A DNA stretch of 64,000 nucleotides from assembly GCF_021295315.1 (NCBI RefSeq), contig NZ_JAIMJA010000004.1, forward strand, positions 124,001 through 188,000, read 5' to 3'. The notes under the pieces were generated by a model. That model was not told where the DNA came from, ran no database searches, and saw nothing but the letters and a program-made list of their open reading frames with translations. Position numbers and translations under genes: made by a program. Numbering within the stretch: the stretch's first letter is position 1; each line of letters begins with the position of its first letter. Below are positions 28,672-38,970 of this stretch, piece after piece. This DNA comes from Motilimonas cestriensis. Its GTDB lineage: Bacteria; Pseudomonadota; Gammaproteobacteria; Enterobacterales; CBDFNC01.

Positions 28672-29145
28672 ATGTTCGACATCCTCATGTACCTTTTTGA
28701 AACATATATACACAGCGATGCTGAATTATTAGTGGATCAGGAGGAACTTACCGAAGAACTAACCCGAGCGGGTTTTCATCAAGAAGAGATATACAAAGCA
28801 TTGGATTGGCTAGAAAAACTGGCTGATTTACAAAACAGTGATGAGAATCCATATCTTTGTCGCGATGTACAAAACTCAATTCGAATTTACACTCAGGAAG
28901 AGATGACTCGCCTCGATACAGAGTGCCGAGGATTCTTATTATATTTGGAACAGATAAAACTCCTTAGTTCTGTAACCAGAGAGATGGTTATCGATAGAGT
29001 GATGGAGTTAGATAACAACGAATTTGATATTGAAGATCTGAAATGGGTTGTGCTGATGGTACTATTTAATGTGCCTGGCAGTGAAAACGCCTATCAACAA
29101 ATGGAAGATTTGTTATTCGATGTTAATGAAGGTCCTTTACATTAA
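28672..29145 (+). CDS. smg: Smg family protein (DUF494)
   Basis: A 157-residue acidic cytoplasmic protein, the same length as the E. coli Smg protein. [19 protein letters not shown] and the C-terminal [18 protein letters not shown] are family signatures. The ATG at 28672 has a strong GGAGGGA six bases upstream; the frame is open further inside dprA, but that part is not family-like. Its function is not established; its conserved place between dprA and the topA-like zinc-ribbon gene is diagnostic. Confidence 0.95.
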   Translation: MFDILMYLFETYIHSDAELLVDQEELTEELTRAGFHQEEIYKALDWLEKLADLQNSDENPYLCRDVQNSIRIYTQEEMTRLDTECRGFLLYLEQIKLLSSVTREMVIDRVMELDNNEFDIEDLKWVVLMVLFNVPGSENAYQQMEDLLFDVNEGPLH

Positions 29146-29163
29146 TTAACTTCCGGGTGTAGA

Positions 29164-29181
29164 GGAAAGGCCTGCCTTTCC
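29164..29181. terminator. Possible hairpin terminator after smg
   Basis: GGAAAGGC/GCCTTTCC is an 8-bp perfect stem with a 2-base loop, 18 bases after the smg stop. No T-run follows, so intrinsic termination is doubtful. Confidence 0.35.
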
Positions 29182-29296
29182 CTTCCCCGTCCCCAGCTTG
29201 CTTTACATCTAATTGCACTATCCCTAAAAATTGACTGCCAGAGTTAATCTTAGTTTGTTAGAATCTGCATGTTTTTTATTCACTAAAGAGGCTTAA

Positions 29297-29851
29297 GTGT
29301 CCAAAATCGATCACTCGTTATTTTCTGCACATGAACATGCTTTAGAAAAAGAAGCCTGCCCGGAATGTGGCGGTTTACTGCAGATGAAAAACAGTAAACA
29401 TGGACCCTTTCTTGGTTGTAGCAGTTACCCGCAATGTGATTACAAGCGCGCCTTACATCATCATGGCGATATTACGAAAGTGCTTGCTGGTAGTGACTGC
29501 CCTGAATGTCATAGTGAATTAGCTATCAAACAAGGCCGTTATGGTATGTTTATTGGTTGTACTGCTTTTCCAGACTGCCACCACATCGAATCATTAGCCC
29601 ATGCGGATAAAACCGATATCACTTGCCCCAATTGCAAATCCGGTCGTTTAGTGCAGCGAAAATCTCGCTTTGGTAAGCTATTTTATGCTTGCGACAGCTA
29701 CCCTAAGTGTAAGTATGCGGTGAATGAAAAACCTGTGGCGCAGCCTTGTCCAGATTGTGGCTGGGGCATCTTGACTGAGAAAAAAACCGCTGCTGGACTG
29801 CGTTTAGTGTGTCCTCAAAAATCATGTAAGTATAAAAGCGAAACCTTTTAA
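29297..29851 (+). CDS. Topoisomerase I C-terminal-like zinc-ribbon protein (YrdD family)
   Basis: A 184-residue protein made of four zinc-ribbon repeats like those at the C-terminus of topoisomerase I. The pairs are CPECGG...CSSYPQC, CPECHS...CTAFPDC, CPNCKSG...CDSYPKC and CPDCGWG...CPQKSC. It probably binds single-stranded DNA or RNA; it has no catalytic topoisomerase domain. The start is GTG 29297 with AAAGAGG upstream. In many relatives tsaC/yrdC follows directly; here hemF follows after 94 bases. Confidence 0.93.
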   Translation: MSKIDHSLFSAHEHALEKEACPECGGLLQMKNSKHGPFLGCSSYPQCDYKRALHHHGDITKVLAGSDCPECHSELAIKQGRYGMFIGCTAFPDCHHIESLAHADKTDITCPNCKSGRLVQRKSRFGKLFYACDSYPKCKYAVNEKPVAQPCPDCGWGILTEKKTAAGLRLVCPQKSCKYKSETF

Positions 29852-29945
29852 CCCGCCATAATGAAAGAGTGCGTTGCGAGTTTGCCGTTAGAAAAAATAT
29901 TGATTAAAACCTCGACGCCGTATTGAAAAAGAAGGACAGTTGTAA

Positions 29946-30851
<906 letters not shown>

Positions 30852-30887
30852 GCGAGTGTTAAAGCTGCGTTATATGCAGCTTAAATG

Positions 30888-30992
30888 TCGATGCCGTCAA
30901 TACGAGCTCGTTGGGAGTACAATCTGCAAATCGAGCCAGACAGTTTAGAGGCCAAGCTAGCGCAATATTTAGTGCCACGAGATTGGTTGTAA
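30888..30992 (+). pseudogene. Second, orphan hemF 3' end (35 codons)
   Basis: This stretch translates in frame to a hemF C-terminus ([19 protein letters not shown]..., ending VPRDWL and a stop). Its last 48 bases are identical to the end of hemF at 30804-30851, while its first 57 bases differ at many sites and carry one extra codon. It has no start or upstream hemF sequence. It is the relic of a duplication or of a replacement event at the hemF 3' end. Confidence 0.85.
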
Positions 30993-31015
30993 CTGTTGCT
31001 AACAAATATCGAACA

Positions 31016-31053
31016 CGGCGTGTTTTTTCGCTAAATCGCAGCAAAACACGTCG
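31016..31053. terminator. Hairpin between hemF and the hemoglobin gene
   Basis: CGGCGTGTTTT (31016-31026) pairs with AAAACACGTCG (31043-31053) with one G-T type mismatch, and a shorter AACAC/GTGTT stem followed by T6 overlaps it on the plus strand. It could end transcripts from hemF and perhaps from the opposing hemoglobin gene. Confidence 0.5.
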
Positions 31054-31095
31054 CAGTCTCTAACGCGTCTTTAAATTAACCTACCTAGCTGAATA

Positions 31096-31533
31096 TTATT
31101 GATTACGCATATGGCTAGCGAGTTGATCTAACGAGGCGCGCATTTGCTCTCGTACTTCAACGTTACCCACTTGGCGATCAAGCGCTTTGTTCATGCAAAA
31201 CATCCATTGATCGCGCATTTTACAGTCGACCTTGAAGGGTAAATGACGCGCTCTTAAACGTGGGTGGCCATATTTTTCCTCAAACAACGGTGGCCCACCG
31301 GTCCAGCCCGATAAAAACTCAAAGAACTTTTGTCTAATGGCATCTAAAGGTAATGGGTGGATAGCATATAAGTCCGCCGCTTCTGGTGCTGATTCCATAA
31401 TGTCATAAAAATCATTGGCCAGTGCGCGCACTCCCGCTTCTCCGCCGAGTAATTGATAGGCAGTTAATGGTTCAACAGGTGTTGTTTCGACTTTTTTTGG
31501 AAACAGTTTTTTTATCAAATTCATTGTTAACAT
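31096..31533 (-). CDS. Group II truncated hemoglobin
   Basis: A globin of about 145 residues. It carries the truncated-globin TAYQLLGGEAGVRALANDFYDIM helix start, the GWTGGPPLFEEKYGHPRLRARHLPF segment with the proximal (F8) His in RARHLPF, and the conserved Trp in RDQWMFCM (G8) typical of group II. It binds heme and O2 or NO; a role in NO or O2 handling is inferred. The start is uncertain: ATG 31533 or 31524, both with weak ribosome-binding sites, and the frame extends to 31578. Divergent from aroE. Confidence 0.88.
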   Translation of the reverse strand: MLTMNLIKKLFPKKVETTPVEPLTAYQLLGGEAGVRALANDFYDIMESAPEAADLYAIHPLPLDAIRQKFFEFLSGWTGGPPLFEEKYGHPRLRARHLPFKVDCKMRDQWMFCMNKALDRQVGNVEVREQMRASLDQLASHMRNQ

Positions 31534-31649
31534 TTTGCTGTAAATGGAATAATAACGGCAGTAGCGGTTTAGCCGCACCAGATTTATCGATTATCGGCTC
31601 ATCAGCATCAAGCTATCGAATCTCGAATTAACGATCAAAAAGGTAGAAC

Positions 31650-32468
31650 ATGGATAAGTACGCAGTATTTGGTAATCCCATCGGTCACAGTAAGTCACCT
31701 TTTATTCACACTTTGTTTGCTCGCCAGACACATGAGGATATCAGTTATCAAGCCATCGCGGCACCTTTAGATGACTTTGCGGGTGAGTTAAAGCGTTTCT
31801 TTGCCGCCGGTGGCAAAGGTTGTAATGTGACGGTGCCGTTTAAAGAGCAAGCGTTTGCTGCGGCGGATATTCTCACCCCTCGTGCCCAGTTAGCAGGTGC
31901 GGTCAATACGTTAAAACTAACCGACGATAACCTCGTCATTGGTGATAACACCGACGGGGCTGGCTTGGTTCAAGATTTAAAGAACTTTCATGTTGATATC
32001 CAAGGTGCGCGTATTTTACTGTTAGGAGCTGGCGGCGCAGCGCGTGGCGTATGTGGTCCTTTATTAGATGAGCAACCCGCCGAGTTAATCATTGCTAATC
32101 GCACTTTTAGTAAGGCGCAAACCTTAGCTGACATCTTTGCCGAGAAAGGCAATATTAGCGCCGCAGAATTTTCTAGTTTAAGTGGCGACTTTGATTTAAT
32201 CATTAACTCCACGTCAGCGAGCTTATCGGGCGATTTACCGCCGATTGAGTCTAGCCTTGTGCGTCCTGAAACAGCGGTTTATGACATGATGTATAGCGCG
32301 GGTGATACGGTGTTTTTAGCATGGGCGAAAGCGGCTGGTTCACGTTTAACACTTGATGGTTTAGGCATGTTGGTGGGTCAGGCGGCAGAAAGCTTTGCGG
32401 TATGGCGCGGTATTCGCCCTGGCAGCAAGCAAGTGATGGCTGAGTTGCGTCGTAACTTAGCGGTATAG
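31650..32468 (+). CDS. aroE: Shikimate dehydrogenase
   Basis: A 272-residue NADP-dependent enzyme reducing 3-dehydroshikimate to shikimate in aromatic amino-acid synthesis. The substrate site VTVPFKE (catalytic Lys) and [11 protein letters not shown] (Asp), the nucleotide loop [12 protein letters not shown] and the NRTFSKA segment for NADP choice are all present. Length equals E. coli AroE. It starts a unit with the DUF1488 gene 13 bases downstream. Confidence 0.97.
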   Translation: MDKYAVFGNPIGHSKSPFIHTLFARQTHEDISYQAIAAPLDDFAGELKRFFAAGGKGCNVTVPFKEQAFAAADILTPRAQLAGAVNTLKLTDDNLVIGDNTDGAGLVQDLKNFHVDIQGARILLLGAGGAARGVCGPLLDEQPAELIIANRTFSKAQTLADIFAEKGNISAAEFSSLSGDFDLIINSTSASLSGDLPPIESSLVRPETAVYDMMYSAGDTVFLAWAKAAGSRLTLDGLGMLVGQAAESFAVWRGIRPGSKQVMAELRRNLAV

Positions 32469-32481
32469 CAGGTGAATTGAG

Positions 32482-32745
32482 ATGAACCAAAGTATTCAAT
32501 TTCCAGATCAACAGCAATGGCATGAAGCGAAAGGCATCGTCGTGTTCCCCGCGTTAAATGGCGGGCAGCTTATTCAATGTCATGTAAGCCTGAATTTTTT
32601 GACGCAGCACGGTGAGCTAGTGGATTCATCAGCCGCCAGTGTATTAGCTTTATTCGAGCAGTTACGTTTTGACTTAGAAGAATTAGTCGAAGAAAAAATA
32701 GCTAATGAAGACTTTGATACTAATGGCGACATTAGCTTAACGTGA
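32482..32745 (+). CDS. DUF1488 family protein
   Basis: An 87-residue protein starting MNQSIQFPDQQQWHEAKGIV, with the family-style FPALNGGQLIQCHVS core and an acidic tail. It has no membrane segment. It lies 13 bases after aroE, an arrangement common in related marine gammaproteobacteria. Function unknown. Confidence 0.85.
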   Translation: MNQSIQFPDQQQWHEAKGIVVFPALNGGQLIQCHVSLNFLTQHGELVDSSAASVLALFEQLRFDLEELVEEKIANEDFDTNGDISLT

Positions 32746-32860
32746 TAGCAATATTTGAGCGCCGTGGGTGATAAGCGTTATAGACAAGTTAGCTTAAGAT
32801 TATTAACCTGAGCAAAATGAAAGATGCAGTGAAGCAGATACAGTAATTGAGGAGAGTAGC

Positions 32861-33592
32861 GTGGTTAAAGTATTAGTAAATGGTGCCAAGGGCCGAATGG
32901 GCAGTGAAGCGGTTAAGGCGATCAATAACGATCCTGAATTAACCTTAGTTGGTGAAGCGGACTTTGGTGATGACCTTGCTGCTAAGATCGCGCAATGCCA
33001 AGCCGAAGTGGTCGTCGATTTAACCGCGGCATCAGCCGGTTTTAACAACACGCAAATTATATTGAATGCGGGCGCTCGACCAGTCATTGGCACCAGTGGT
33101 TTCCAGCAGCATCAAGTTGATGAACTAGTTGCGCTGTCGAAAGAGAAAAAACTAGGTGGTCTGATTGCCCCAAATTTTTCAGTCGGCGCCGTGCTGATGA
33201 TGAAGTTTGCTGCGGAAGCGGCGAAATATTTACCCGATGTTGAAGTCATTGAAGCGCATAGTCCGCAAAAGGAAGAGAGCCCTTCAGGTACTGGCGTTCG
33301 CACGGTCGAGCTAATTGCAGCAGCACGTACGAAAGCACCGTTGCCAACCTCGGATAAAGAGTTAATTGAAGGAGCTCGCGGCGCTAACTTACACGACGTG
33401 CCATTACACTCTATTCGCTTACCGGGTGTGGTTGCGCAGCAAACGGTATTTTTTGGCGGCTTAAGTGAAACCCTGAAAATTGAGCATAACTCACAACATC
33501 GTGAATCATTTATGCCGGGCATTTGCCTAGCGTGTAAGCAAGTGATGACGCGCCAGCAATTAGTTTATGGCCTAGAGCATTTAATGGACTAA
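32861..33592 (+). CDS. dapB: 4-hydroxy-tetrahydrodipicolinate reductase, short divergent type
   Basis: A 243-residue reductase of lysine/diaminopimelate synthesis. The nucleotide loop VNGAKGRMGSEAV, VIGTSGF, LIAPNFSVGAVLM and the catalytic region EAHSPQKEESPSGTGVRT (His and Lys kept) are present. It is shorter than E. coli DapB (273), and its GGLIAPNFSVGAVLM and HSIRLPGVVAQQTVFFGG segments are closer to the cyanobacterial/Gram-positive style of DapB. It is not next to carAB or dnaJ as in enterics. GTG start at 32861 with GGAGAG upstream; a strong terminator follows. Confidence 0.9.
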   Translation: MVKVLVNGAKGRMGSEAVKAINNDPELTLVGEADFGDDLAAKIAQCQAEVVVDLTAASAGFNNTQIILNAGARPVIGTSGFQQHQVDELVALSKEKKLGGLIAPNFSVGAVLMMKFAAEAAKYLPDVEVIEAHSPQKEESPSGTGVRTVELIAAARTKAPLPTSDKELIEGARGANLHDVPLHSIRLPGVVAQQTVFFGGLSETLKIEHNSQHRESFMPGICLACKQVMTRQQLVYGLEHLMD

Positions 33593-33626
33593 ATAAGCAT
33601 TTTTAATACCAGTAAAAATAATGACT

Positions 33627-33653
33627 AAGGACTGTTTTTTCAGTCCTTTTTTG
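33627..33653 (+). terminator. Rho-independent terminator after dapB
   Basis: AAGGACTG/CAGTCCTT, an 8-bp stem with a T6 loop, followed by a T-run, 35 bases after the dapB stop. Confidence 0.9.
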
Positions 33654-33673
33654 TAGATGATTAAGGCGTTAAG

Positions 33674-34885
33674 ATGAAAAAATATTTAGCTCTTGTGCTC
33701 CTGCCTATCTCTGCGTGGGCAACTGAGATTGTTGATAATCCACCTAAAGTTACGGTCAAATCACATGAGTCGATTAAGATTGAGCCGCCTAACGCTCACG
33801 CCGAGGAAGTTAAATCTAACCTTACGTTACTCGGAACGACGATCAAGCCAAACAGTTTTCGCACTCTGTCATGGTCAAGTGAGCAATCATTTACCGGGAT
33901 AGATCTCGGTACGCCAGTATTGGTGGCGAGTGGCGCTCGGCCCGGTCCCACATTATGTTTAACCGCGGCGGTGCATGGCGATGAGTTAAATGGTATTGAA
34001 ATCACCCGACAAGTGGTACACCCATTAGATACCAAAAAGCTTAAAGGCACGGTGATTGGTGTACCGATCGTGAATTTAGATGGCTTTCATAATTCATCAC
34101 GCTACCTCAAAGATCGCCGCGATCTGAATCGTTATTTTCCTGGCTCTACTGAAGGAGCGTCGGCGTCACGTATTGCTCATTCCTTTTTTAGTCAAGTTAT
34201 CACCCATTGTGATGCGTTAGTCGACCTTCATACTGGCTCGTTTTATCGCACTAACTTGCCGCAAATACGGGCTGACTTAAGCCATCCGCCATTGGCTGAA
34301 TTTAGTCGAGGTTTTGGCGACATTACCATAGTGCAAAGTAAAGCCAGTGCCGGTACCTTGCGCGGCGCTGCGATGGAGCATGGTATTCCAGCTGTCACTA
34401 TGGAGTTAGGGGCACCGATGAGCCTCGATTTAGACAGTGTATCGGTCGGGGTGGCTGCGATAAAACGTTTGATGCGTAGCATGGATATGCTGCCAGAGCC
34501 CTATCGTGGTGGTAACGTGCAACCTATTTATGTTGAATCATTTTGGCTGCGCTCAGATCACAGTGGTATTTTTGTGAGTAATGTTGCGCTTGGGGCCAGT
34601 ATTAAAAAAGGTGATATCCTCGGTACGGTAACCGATCCCGTCACTAATGCTGCGTTTCGTGTGCGAGCTGAGTCAAATAGCACGGTAATTGGCAAAGCAA
34701 TCAATCAGTTTGTTTATCCTGGTTTTGCCGTTTTTCACTTGGCGATTAATACGACACCGGAGCAAGTAGAGCAAAAACAACATCAAGAAGACATTCAGGA
34801 AGGCACTAAAGAGGCATTAGATGGGGGGCCAGAAGTGGAAGGCGGCGATGTTGAATCCGATGATGCTGAGGAAATGGATGGCTAA
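33674..34885 (+). CDS. Secreted M14-type succinylglutamate desuccinylase/aspartoacylase family protein
   Basis: A 403-residue zinc hydrolase-like protein with a signal peptide (MKKYLALVLLPISAWA, cleavage near residue 16). The M14-type zinc site is visible as HGDELNGIE (H and E) and VDLHTG (second H), with RDLNRYFPG and the later TMELGAP containing the likely catalytic Glu. The C-terminal part (about 290-360) looks like a beta-barrel add-on, followed by a very acidic tail. Family members remove acyl groups from amino acids; the substrate and periplasmic location here are inferred. Confidence 0.85.
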   Translation: MKKYLALVLLPISAWATEIVDNPPKVTVKSHESIKIEPPNAHAEEVKSNLTLLGTTIKPNSFRTLSWSSEQSFTGIDLGTPVLVASGARPGPTLCLTAAVHGDELNGIEITRQVVHPLDTKKLKGTVIGVPIVNLDGFHNSSRYLKDRRDLNRYFPGSTEGASASRIAHSFFSQVITHCDALVDLHTGSFYRTNLPQIRADLSHPPLAEFSRGFGDITIVQSKASAGTLRGAAMEHGIPAVTMELGAPMSLDLDSVSVGVAAIKRLMRSMDMLPEPYRGGNVQPIYVESFWLRSDHSGIFVSNVALGASIKKGDILGTVTDPVTNAAFRVRAESNSTVIGKAINQFVYPGFAVFHLAINTTPEQVEQKQHQEDIQEGTKEALDGGPEVEGGDVESDDAEEMDG

Positions 34886-34896
34886 GTGCCGTTCAT

Positions 34897-37038
34897 TTAG
34901 TTGTCGTAATCGGGGCCTTTGTTAAGGTATCGCTGCAAGCACGCTTTAAGACTTGCCTCTGCTTCTTTTTTGCCGCTATACGACGAGTCCTTGATACTAC
35001 TAGCCCAACCTTGCTGTTGCAAAATAAGCCGAGCTAAGAGGGCTTGTTCTGAAGGTGAGGCATCTTCAGCACGCCCATGCTTAATTAGCCACTTTTTAAT
35101 ATTGGGCAAGATAAATGCTAGCGGACGGTGATATTGCACATAGGTCTGAATATCTTTGATTAAGTCAGTTGGGGCGGGGGTGTGATGGCTATTTATAATA
35201 AAACAAGCCAGCTCGGGTGTTAGGTGTTTGAATGGTCCGCAAAAATAATCGCCAAGTTGATTAAATAGGCGCTCTTGGCACTGGAATAGCCAAGGGGCCT
35301 GCTCGGCGGTTAATGGCATTAACATTAATGCACTATAACACCCGCTGGCGCTATCTTGCGTTAAACCTAAATGCGCGAGCTGAAAGCCTAAACGCTGCCA
35401 GAATAGACCGAGTTCAAGGGTTAAACCAAAGCTAGAGCCGAGAAAATCATATCCTTGTTCGCTAGCCCATTTACTGAGTTGTTTAACTAGATAGCGACCT
35501 AAGCCCTGCTGTTGTAGGCTAGGGTGAATAGCAATGCGCATAATACGGGCATAATGTTTAGCGCCTGCGGCTTGCTGTCCACTATGAAATAGCAGCGATT
35601 GGGGAATTAAATGACCTTGAATGCGCCTTTTTCCGTGATAAACGTCTTGGCTTAATGACGCTGATAATTGACCTTCACTACTAATAATGGCGGCGCCGAT
35701 AATTCCTTGCCCTTGCTGCAGTACCATTATCTGAATACCAGGGTTATCCAGCAACGCTCTTAAATCTGACGGCTTGGTCTGATAATGAGCGCATACTAAT
35801 AACGAAAAAATAGCGCGCAGCAATGCTTCGTTGTTACTTAGCTCTTGTGGCATAACCTGACGTACAACCAGCTCTTCATCTTGTTGGGTTAAGCTCAATG
35901 ATGGTAGCTGCGCATCGAGTAATAAAGCATTAAAAATCAATGCCTCGACTGGATCGTCCTCAGCCCAGCGAATCGGTGATTTGAGATGGGTTTGTTTATA
36001 CCCGTTTGAAGCGCGTTGTAAATAGGGGATAAATTTAAGACTGAAGCCTCGTCCCGAGCCCTCATAACCATGCAAAGTTGAACAAAACACCACCCGTTTG
36101 TAATTCTGGTGAAGCTGTTGCAGTAAAGGAATAGGTAGAGCTGCCGCTTCATCAATGAGCAGTAATGTTGCTTCTGGCTGTTCTAAAAGCAGTTGGTCGG
36201 GAGCAAAAAATGTAAGGGTATTTCCTTGGTAGCTTAACTTGTTGCCAACCCTTTCTGCTGCGGGTAAGTTGGCTTGAGCGAGCTCAAACACACTTTGTAC
36301 CGCTTGGGGTGAGGGCGCGGTGAGCGCTATTTCAATTTGTTGGCGCTGACTGAGTAATTGCGCTGCCGCAATACCGAGTGCTGCTGACTTGCCTCGACCA
36401 CGATCGGCAGTCAATACCAAAGGGCGGTTGGCTCTACCGGTGGTCACTTTATGGATCAGTGCGACAGCATCCGCTTGTTCTGAATTTTTATAAGGTGCTT
36501 GATATTCCGCTACTGCAGTTGTTGCTGTACCCATTACGCTGTCAATTTGGGGGAGAGGTTTGCCTTGCTCAACGATGGTTACATTTCTATCTTGCTGCAA
36601 CAGTGCCACCAAACGAGCCAAAAATAAGCTGTGCTTGGGCCTAGGTGAGTGCGCGGAAATAAATCGTTGGTAATCCGGGTCGTGGTAATTTGGCCATGTA
36701 TCCAGTGGCGGGCAAATAAGGATGAATAGTCCGCCGCCAGTTAACGTGCCACTCATTGCACCAATCGCGTCCGCTGACAATCCGCCGTAGGCGTCGATGA
36801 TGAGTTGTGAGCATTGTTGGCCAAGTAGCTGATGAGTTTTGTTTGCTTGACAGTGGCGAACCGATGCGGGCAGGGTAACAGCGGGGCGGTGAGAGCCAAC
36901 AAAAATAGATTCAGGCGCGATACAGGGGTGGATGGTTTGATGTGCCCATGTTTGTTCACCGCTGATCACAACTAAGCGGCGATGATTGGTCTGCTGCGCA
37001 TGTTTTATGAGTACATTAATCAAAGGAAGTAAGTTCAA
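34897..37038 (-). CDS. tmcA: tRNA(Met) cytidine acetyltransferase TmcA
   Basis: A 713-residue ATP-dependent enzyme that makes N4-acetylcytidine at the wobble base of elongator tRNA-Met. An N-terminal DUF1726-type region (1-150) precedes a helicase-like ATPase with Walker A TADRGRGKSAALG (about residues 205-220) and Walker B LLIDEAAALP. A GNAT acetyltransferase domain (about 380-560) includes IMRIAIHPSLQQQGLGRYL for acetyl-CoA binding. The C-terminal tRNA-binding part is present and the length is close to E. coli TmcA (671). It converges on the M14 hydrolase gene with 11 bases between them. Confidence 0.95.
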   Translation of the reverse strand: MNLLPLINVLIKHAQQTNHRRLVVISGEQTWAHQTIHPCIAPESIFVGSHRPAVTLPASVRHCQANKTHQLLGQQCSQLIIDAYGGLSADAIGAMSGTLTGGGLFILICPPLDTWPNYHDPDYQRFISAHSPRPKHSLFLARLVALLQQDRNVTIVEQGKPLPQIDSVMGTATTAVAEYQAPYKNSEQADAVALIHKVTTGRANRPLVLTADRGRGKSAALGIAAAQLLSQRQQIEIALTAPSPQAVQSVFELAQANLPAAERVGNKLSYQGNTLTFFAPDQLLLEQPEATLLLIDEAAALPIPLLQQLHQNYKRVVFCSTLHGYEGSGRGFSLKFIPYLQRASNGYKQTHLKSPIRWAEDDPVEALIFNALLLDAQLPSLSLTQQDEELVVRQVMPQELSNNEALLRAIFSLLVCAHYQTKPSDLRALLDNPGIQIMVLQQGQGIIGAAIISSEGQLSASLSQDVYHGKRRIQGHLIPQSLLFHSGQQAAGAKHYARIMRIAIHPSLQQQGLGRYLVKQLSKWASEQGYDFLGSSFGLTLELGLFWQRLGFQLAHLGLTQDSASGCYSALMLMPLTAEQAPWLFQCQERLFNQLGDYFCGPFKHLTPELACFIINSHHTPAPTDLIKDIQTYVQYHRPLAFILPNIKKWLIKHGRAEDASPSEQALLARLILQQQGWASSIKDSSYSGKKEAEASLKACLQRYLNKGPDYDN

Positions 37039-37311
37039 TATGATGTCACCTGTTGTACAAAACGCCTGATTTGGGTTACCTGCCTAAGACGGCAGACACT
37101 ATATTGGAAAATGGCAGTGAATGCGAGAATATGGAATGTATGTAGAGAGGCCCACACTTTTGGACTGATGATTATTTTGTGCTTATTTATTGATGAAGGT
37201 CTCATTTCAGGTTGGATTAATTAACTGGTATCTAGCGCTTTGATAATATGGCTAAAACCGCTGTTCCGTTAGCGGGTTTCATACTTAGCGAAGGATGCGC
37301 GTACTTATCTT

Positions 37312-38904
37312 ATGTTTCAAACATTAGTTCAACATATACCGAGAACAAAGGGGTTCGAAAGCTTCTGTCATTCTGGCTTAGGTAGCTTATCAAGCCTATA
37401 TCAGGGCTGTACTTTGTTATTGGTTGATGATCAAAGTTTATATTTAGTCGCGCGTGCTAACTCTAATGAAGGTGTGCAGTATTTTTCTACGCCTTTATCG
37501 GTATACCAAGAGCCTGACTTTCCTTTAATGTCATGTTATTCGGTGATCAATGAAGGCAAAAGAGTGGATGGGATCCTGCCTTTAGAAAACCAACAAGGTA
37601 TTATTGGTTTATTAATTGTCGAGGCGAAAAAGGGAACATCGGTAAAAGTAAATGAGCACTTACTAGCGGCCCTTAGTTTTGGGTTGGACAATTACCGTTT
37701 GTCGCTAATACATCAGACTCAGCAATCAGAGCTACAGCGTAAGGAGCTGGCGTTAGCTAAATCTGACGAGCAAACAGCGGCTTTTTCTGGGCAATTGAAA
37801 GAGCTACATGAAATCACCATTGAGCTATCTAAGTTATATTCATTAGATGAATTGTATCGCCATACAGTAGAGGCTGGCACCACTCGGCTTGATATTGATC
37901 GTATGGCGGTATTCATTATGGATACCGAGCGTGATATGTATTTTGGTACTTATGGTACCAACGAGCAAGGGGAGGTTGTTGATGAGAGCTATTTTCAAAA
38001 CAACATTCCAAATGTCCCCTTTGTGCAAGAAGCATTAACGCGAAAGGACTATTTGAGCGTGTGGCATGATGCGCCTATTTTACATGACACCAAGGAAATA
38101 GGCTCAGGCTGGAATGCGATGATTGCCTTATGGCATGGTGATGAAACGATAGGTTGGATTGCCTGCGACAACTTTATTAATCATAAACCGCTACCAGATT
38201 ACCAAAAAGAAGTGCTCATTCTTCTCGCTACCACGGTCGCGCAAATGATTATGCGCAAGCAAGCCGAAGAGCAGGTTATGTTACTTAATAGAGAGCTTGA
38301 GTTGAGAGTGCGTGAGCGTACCACCGAACTGGCGCAAGCTTATCGCGCTTTGGCTGATGCTAACTCTGCGCTTCAGCTGGTTTCAGCGATTGACTCATTG
38401 ACTGGTTTAGCAAACCGCCGAGCGTTTGATGAACGATTAGAGTCAGAATGGATTAACGCCCTGCGTGAACGTAGCAACATCTCGTTAATTTTGATCGATG
38501 TGGATTTCTTTAAGCAATACAATGATAGGTTCGGTCATCCTGAAGGTGATGTTTGTTTGCAACGTATTTCGCAAACCTTAAAAGAATGTGTCAATGGTAA
38601 TAAAGACCTCGTTGCCCGTTATGGTGGAGAGGAAATCGTCCTACTTTGCCCTGGTATCAGTGCCGAGCAAACAGCTGTATTGGCAGAGCTTTGTCGTAAA
38701 AAAATTGAGCAGCTCAATATCTTACATCCAGAAAATGGAATTAAAGAAAGAGTAACGATTAGTTTGGGGCATGTTTGTATTCAACCCGTGAATGGTATGC
38801 CTTTTAAAAACCTGATTTGCATTGCCGATCAGGCCTTGTATCAAGCAAAGCAGACGGGACGTAATATTTCAGTTCAGGCTGAATATGGGCAACTGAAATC
38901 GTAA
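37312..38904 (+). CDS. GAF-GGDEF diguanylate cyclase-like protein
   Basis: A 530-residue cytoplasmic protein. A GAF-like segment (about 10-130), a coiled coil, a clear GAF domain (about 165-320; LDIDRMAVFIMD, WIACDNFINHKPLP), another coiled coil (320-365), and a GGDEF domain (370-525). The active-site motif is GGEEI (438-442), one residue off the GG(D/E)EF consensus; metal-binding LIDVDFFKQYNDRFGHPEGD is intact, so c-di-GMP synthesis is likely. The RxxD inhibitory site is missing (GNKD precedes LVARYGGEE). Ligand of the GAF domains unknown. Confidence 0.9.
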   Translation: MFQTLVQHIPRTKGFESFCHSGLGSLSSLYQGCTLLLVDDQSLYLVARANSNEGVQYFSTPLSVYQEPDFPLMSCYSVINEGKRVDGILPLENQQGIIGLLIVEAKKGTSVKVNEHLLAALSFGLDNYRLSLIHQTQQSELQRKELALAKSDEQTAAFSGQLKELHEITIELSKLYSLDELYRHTVEAGTTRLDIDRMAVFIMDTERDMYFGTYGTNEQGEVVDESYFQNNIPNVPFVQEALTRKDYLSVWHDAPILHDTKEIGSGWNAMIALWHGDETIGWIACDNFINHKPLPDYQKEVLILLATTVAQMIMRKQAEEQVMLLNRELELRVRERTTELAQAYRALADANSALQLVSAIDSLTGLANRRAFDERLESEWINALRERSNISLILIDVDFFKQYNDRFGHPEGDVCLQRISQTLKECVNGNKDLVARYGGEEIVLLCPGISAEQTAVLAELCRKKIEQLNILHPENGIKERVTISLGHVCIQPVNGMPFKNLICIADQALYQAKQTGRNISVQAEYGQLKS

Positions 38905-38939
38905 GCTGCAAAAATCTACAATTAACTTCATTCCATCGA

Positions 38940-38967
38940 TTGCAAATTCACCATATCTCTGTATAAT
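38940..38967 (+). promoter_or_regulatory. S10 operon promoter
   Basis: TTGCAA (38940-38945) and TATAAT (38962-38967) with a 16-bp spacer, upstream of the leader of the ribosomal S10 operon. Confidence 0.8.
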
Positions 38968-38970
38968 GCG

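Noticed and set aside
30859-31044. Minus-strand 61-codon frame between hemF and the hemoglobin gene
   Set aside because: It is the reverse of the duplicated hemF tail.
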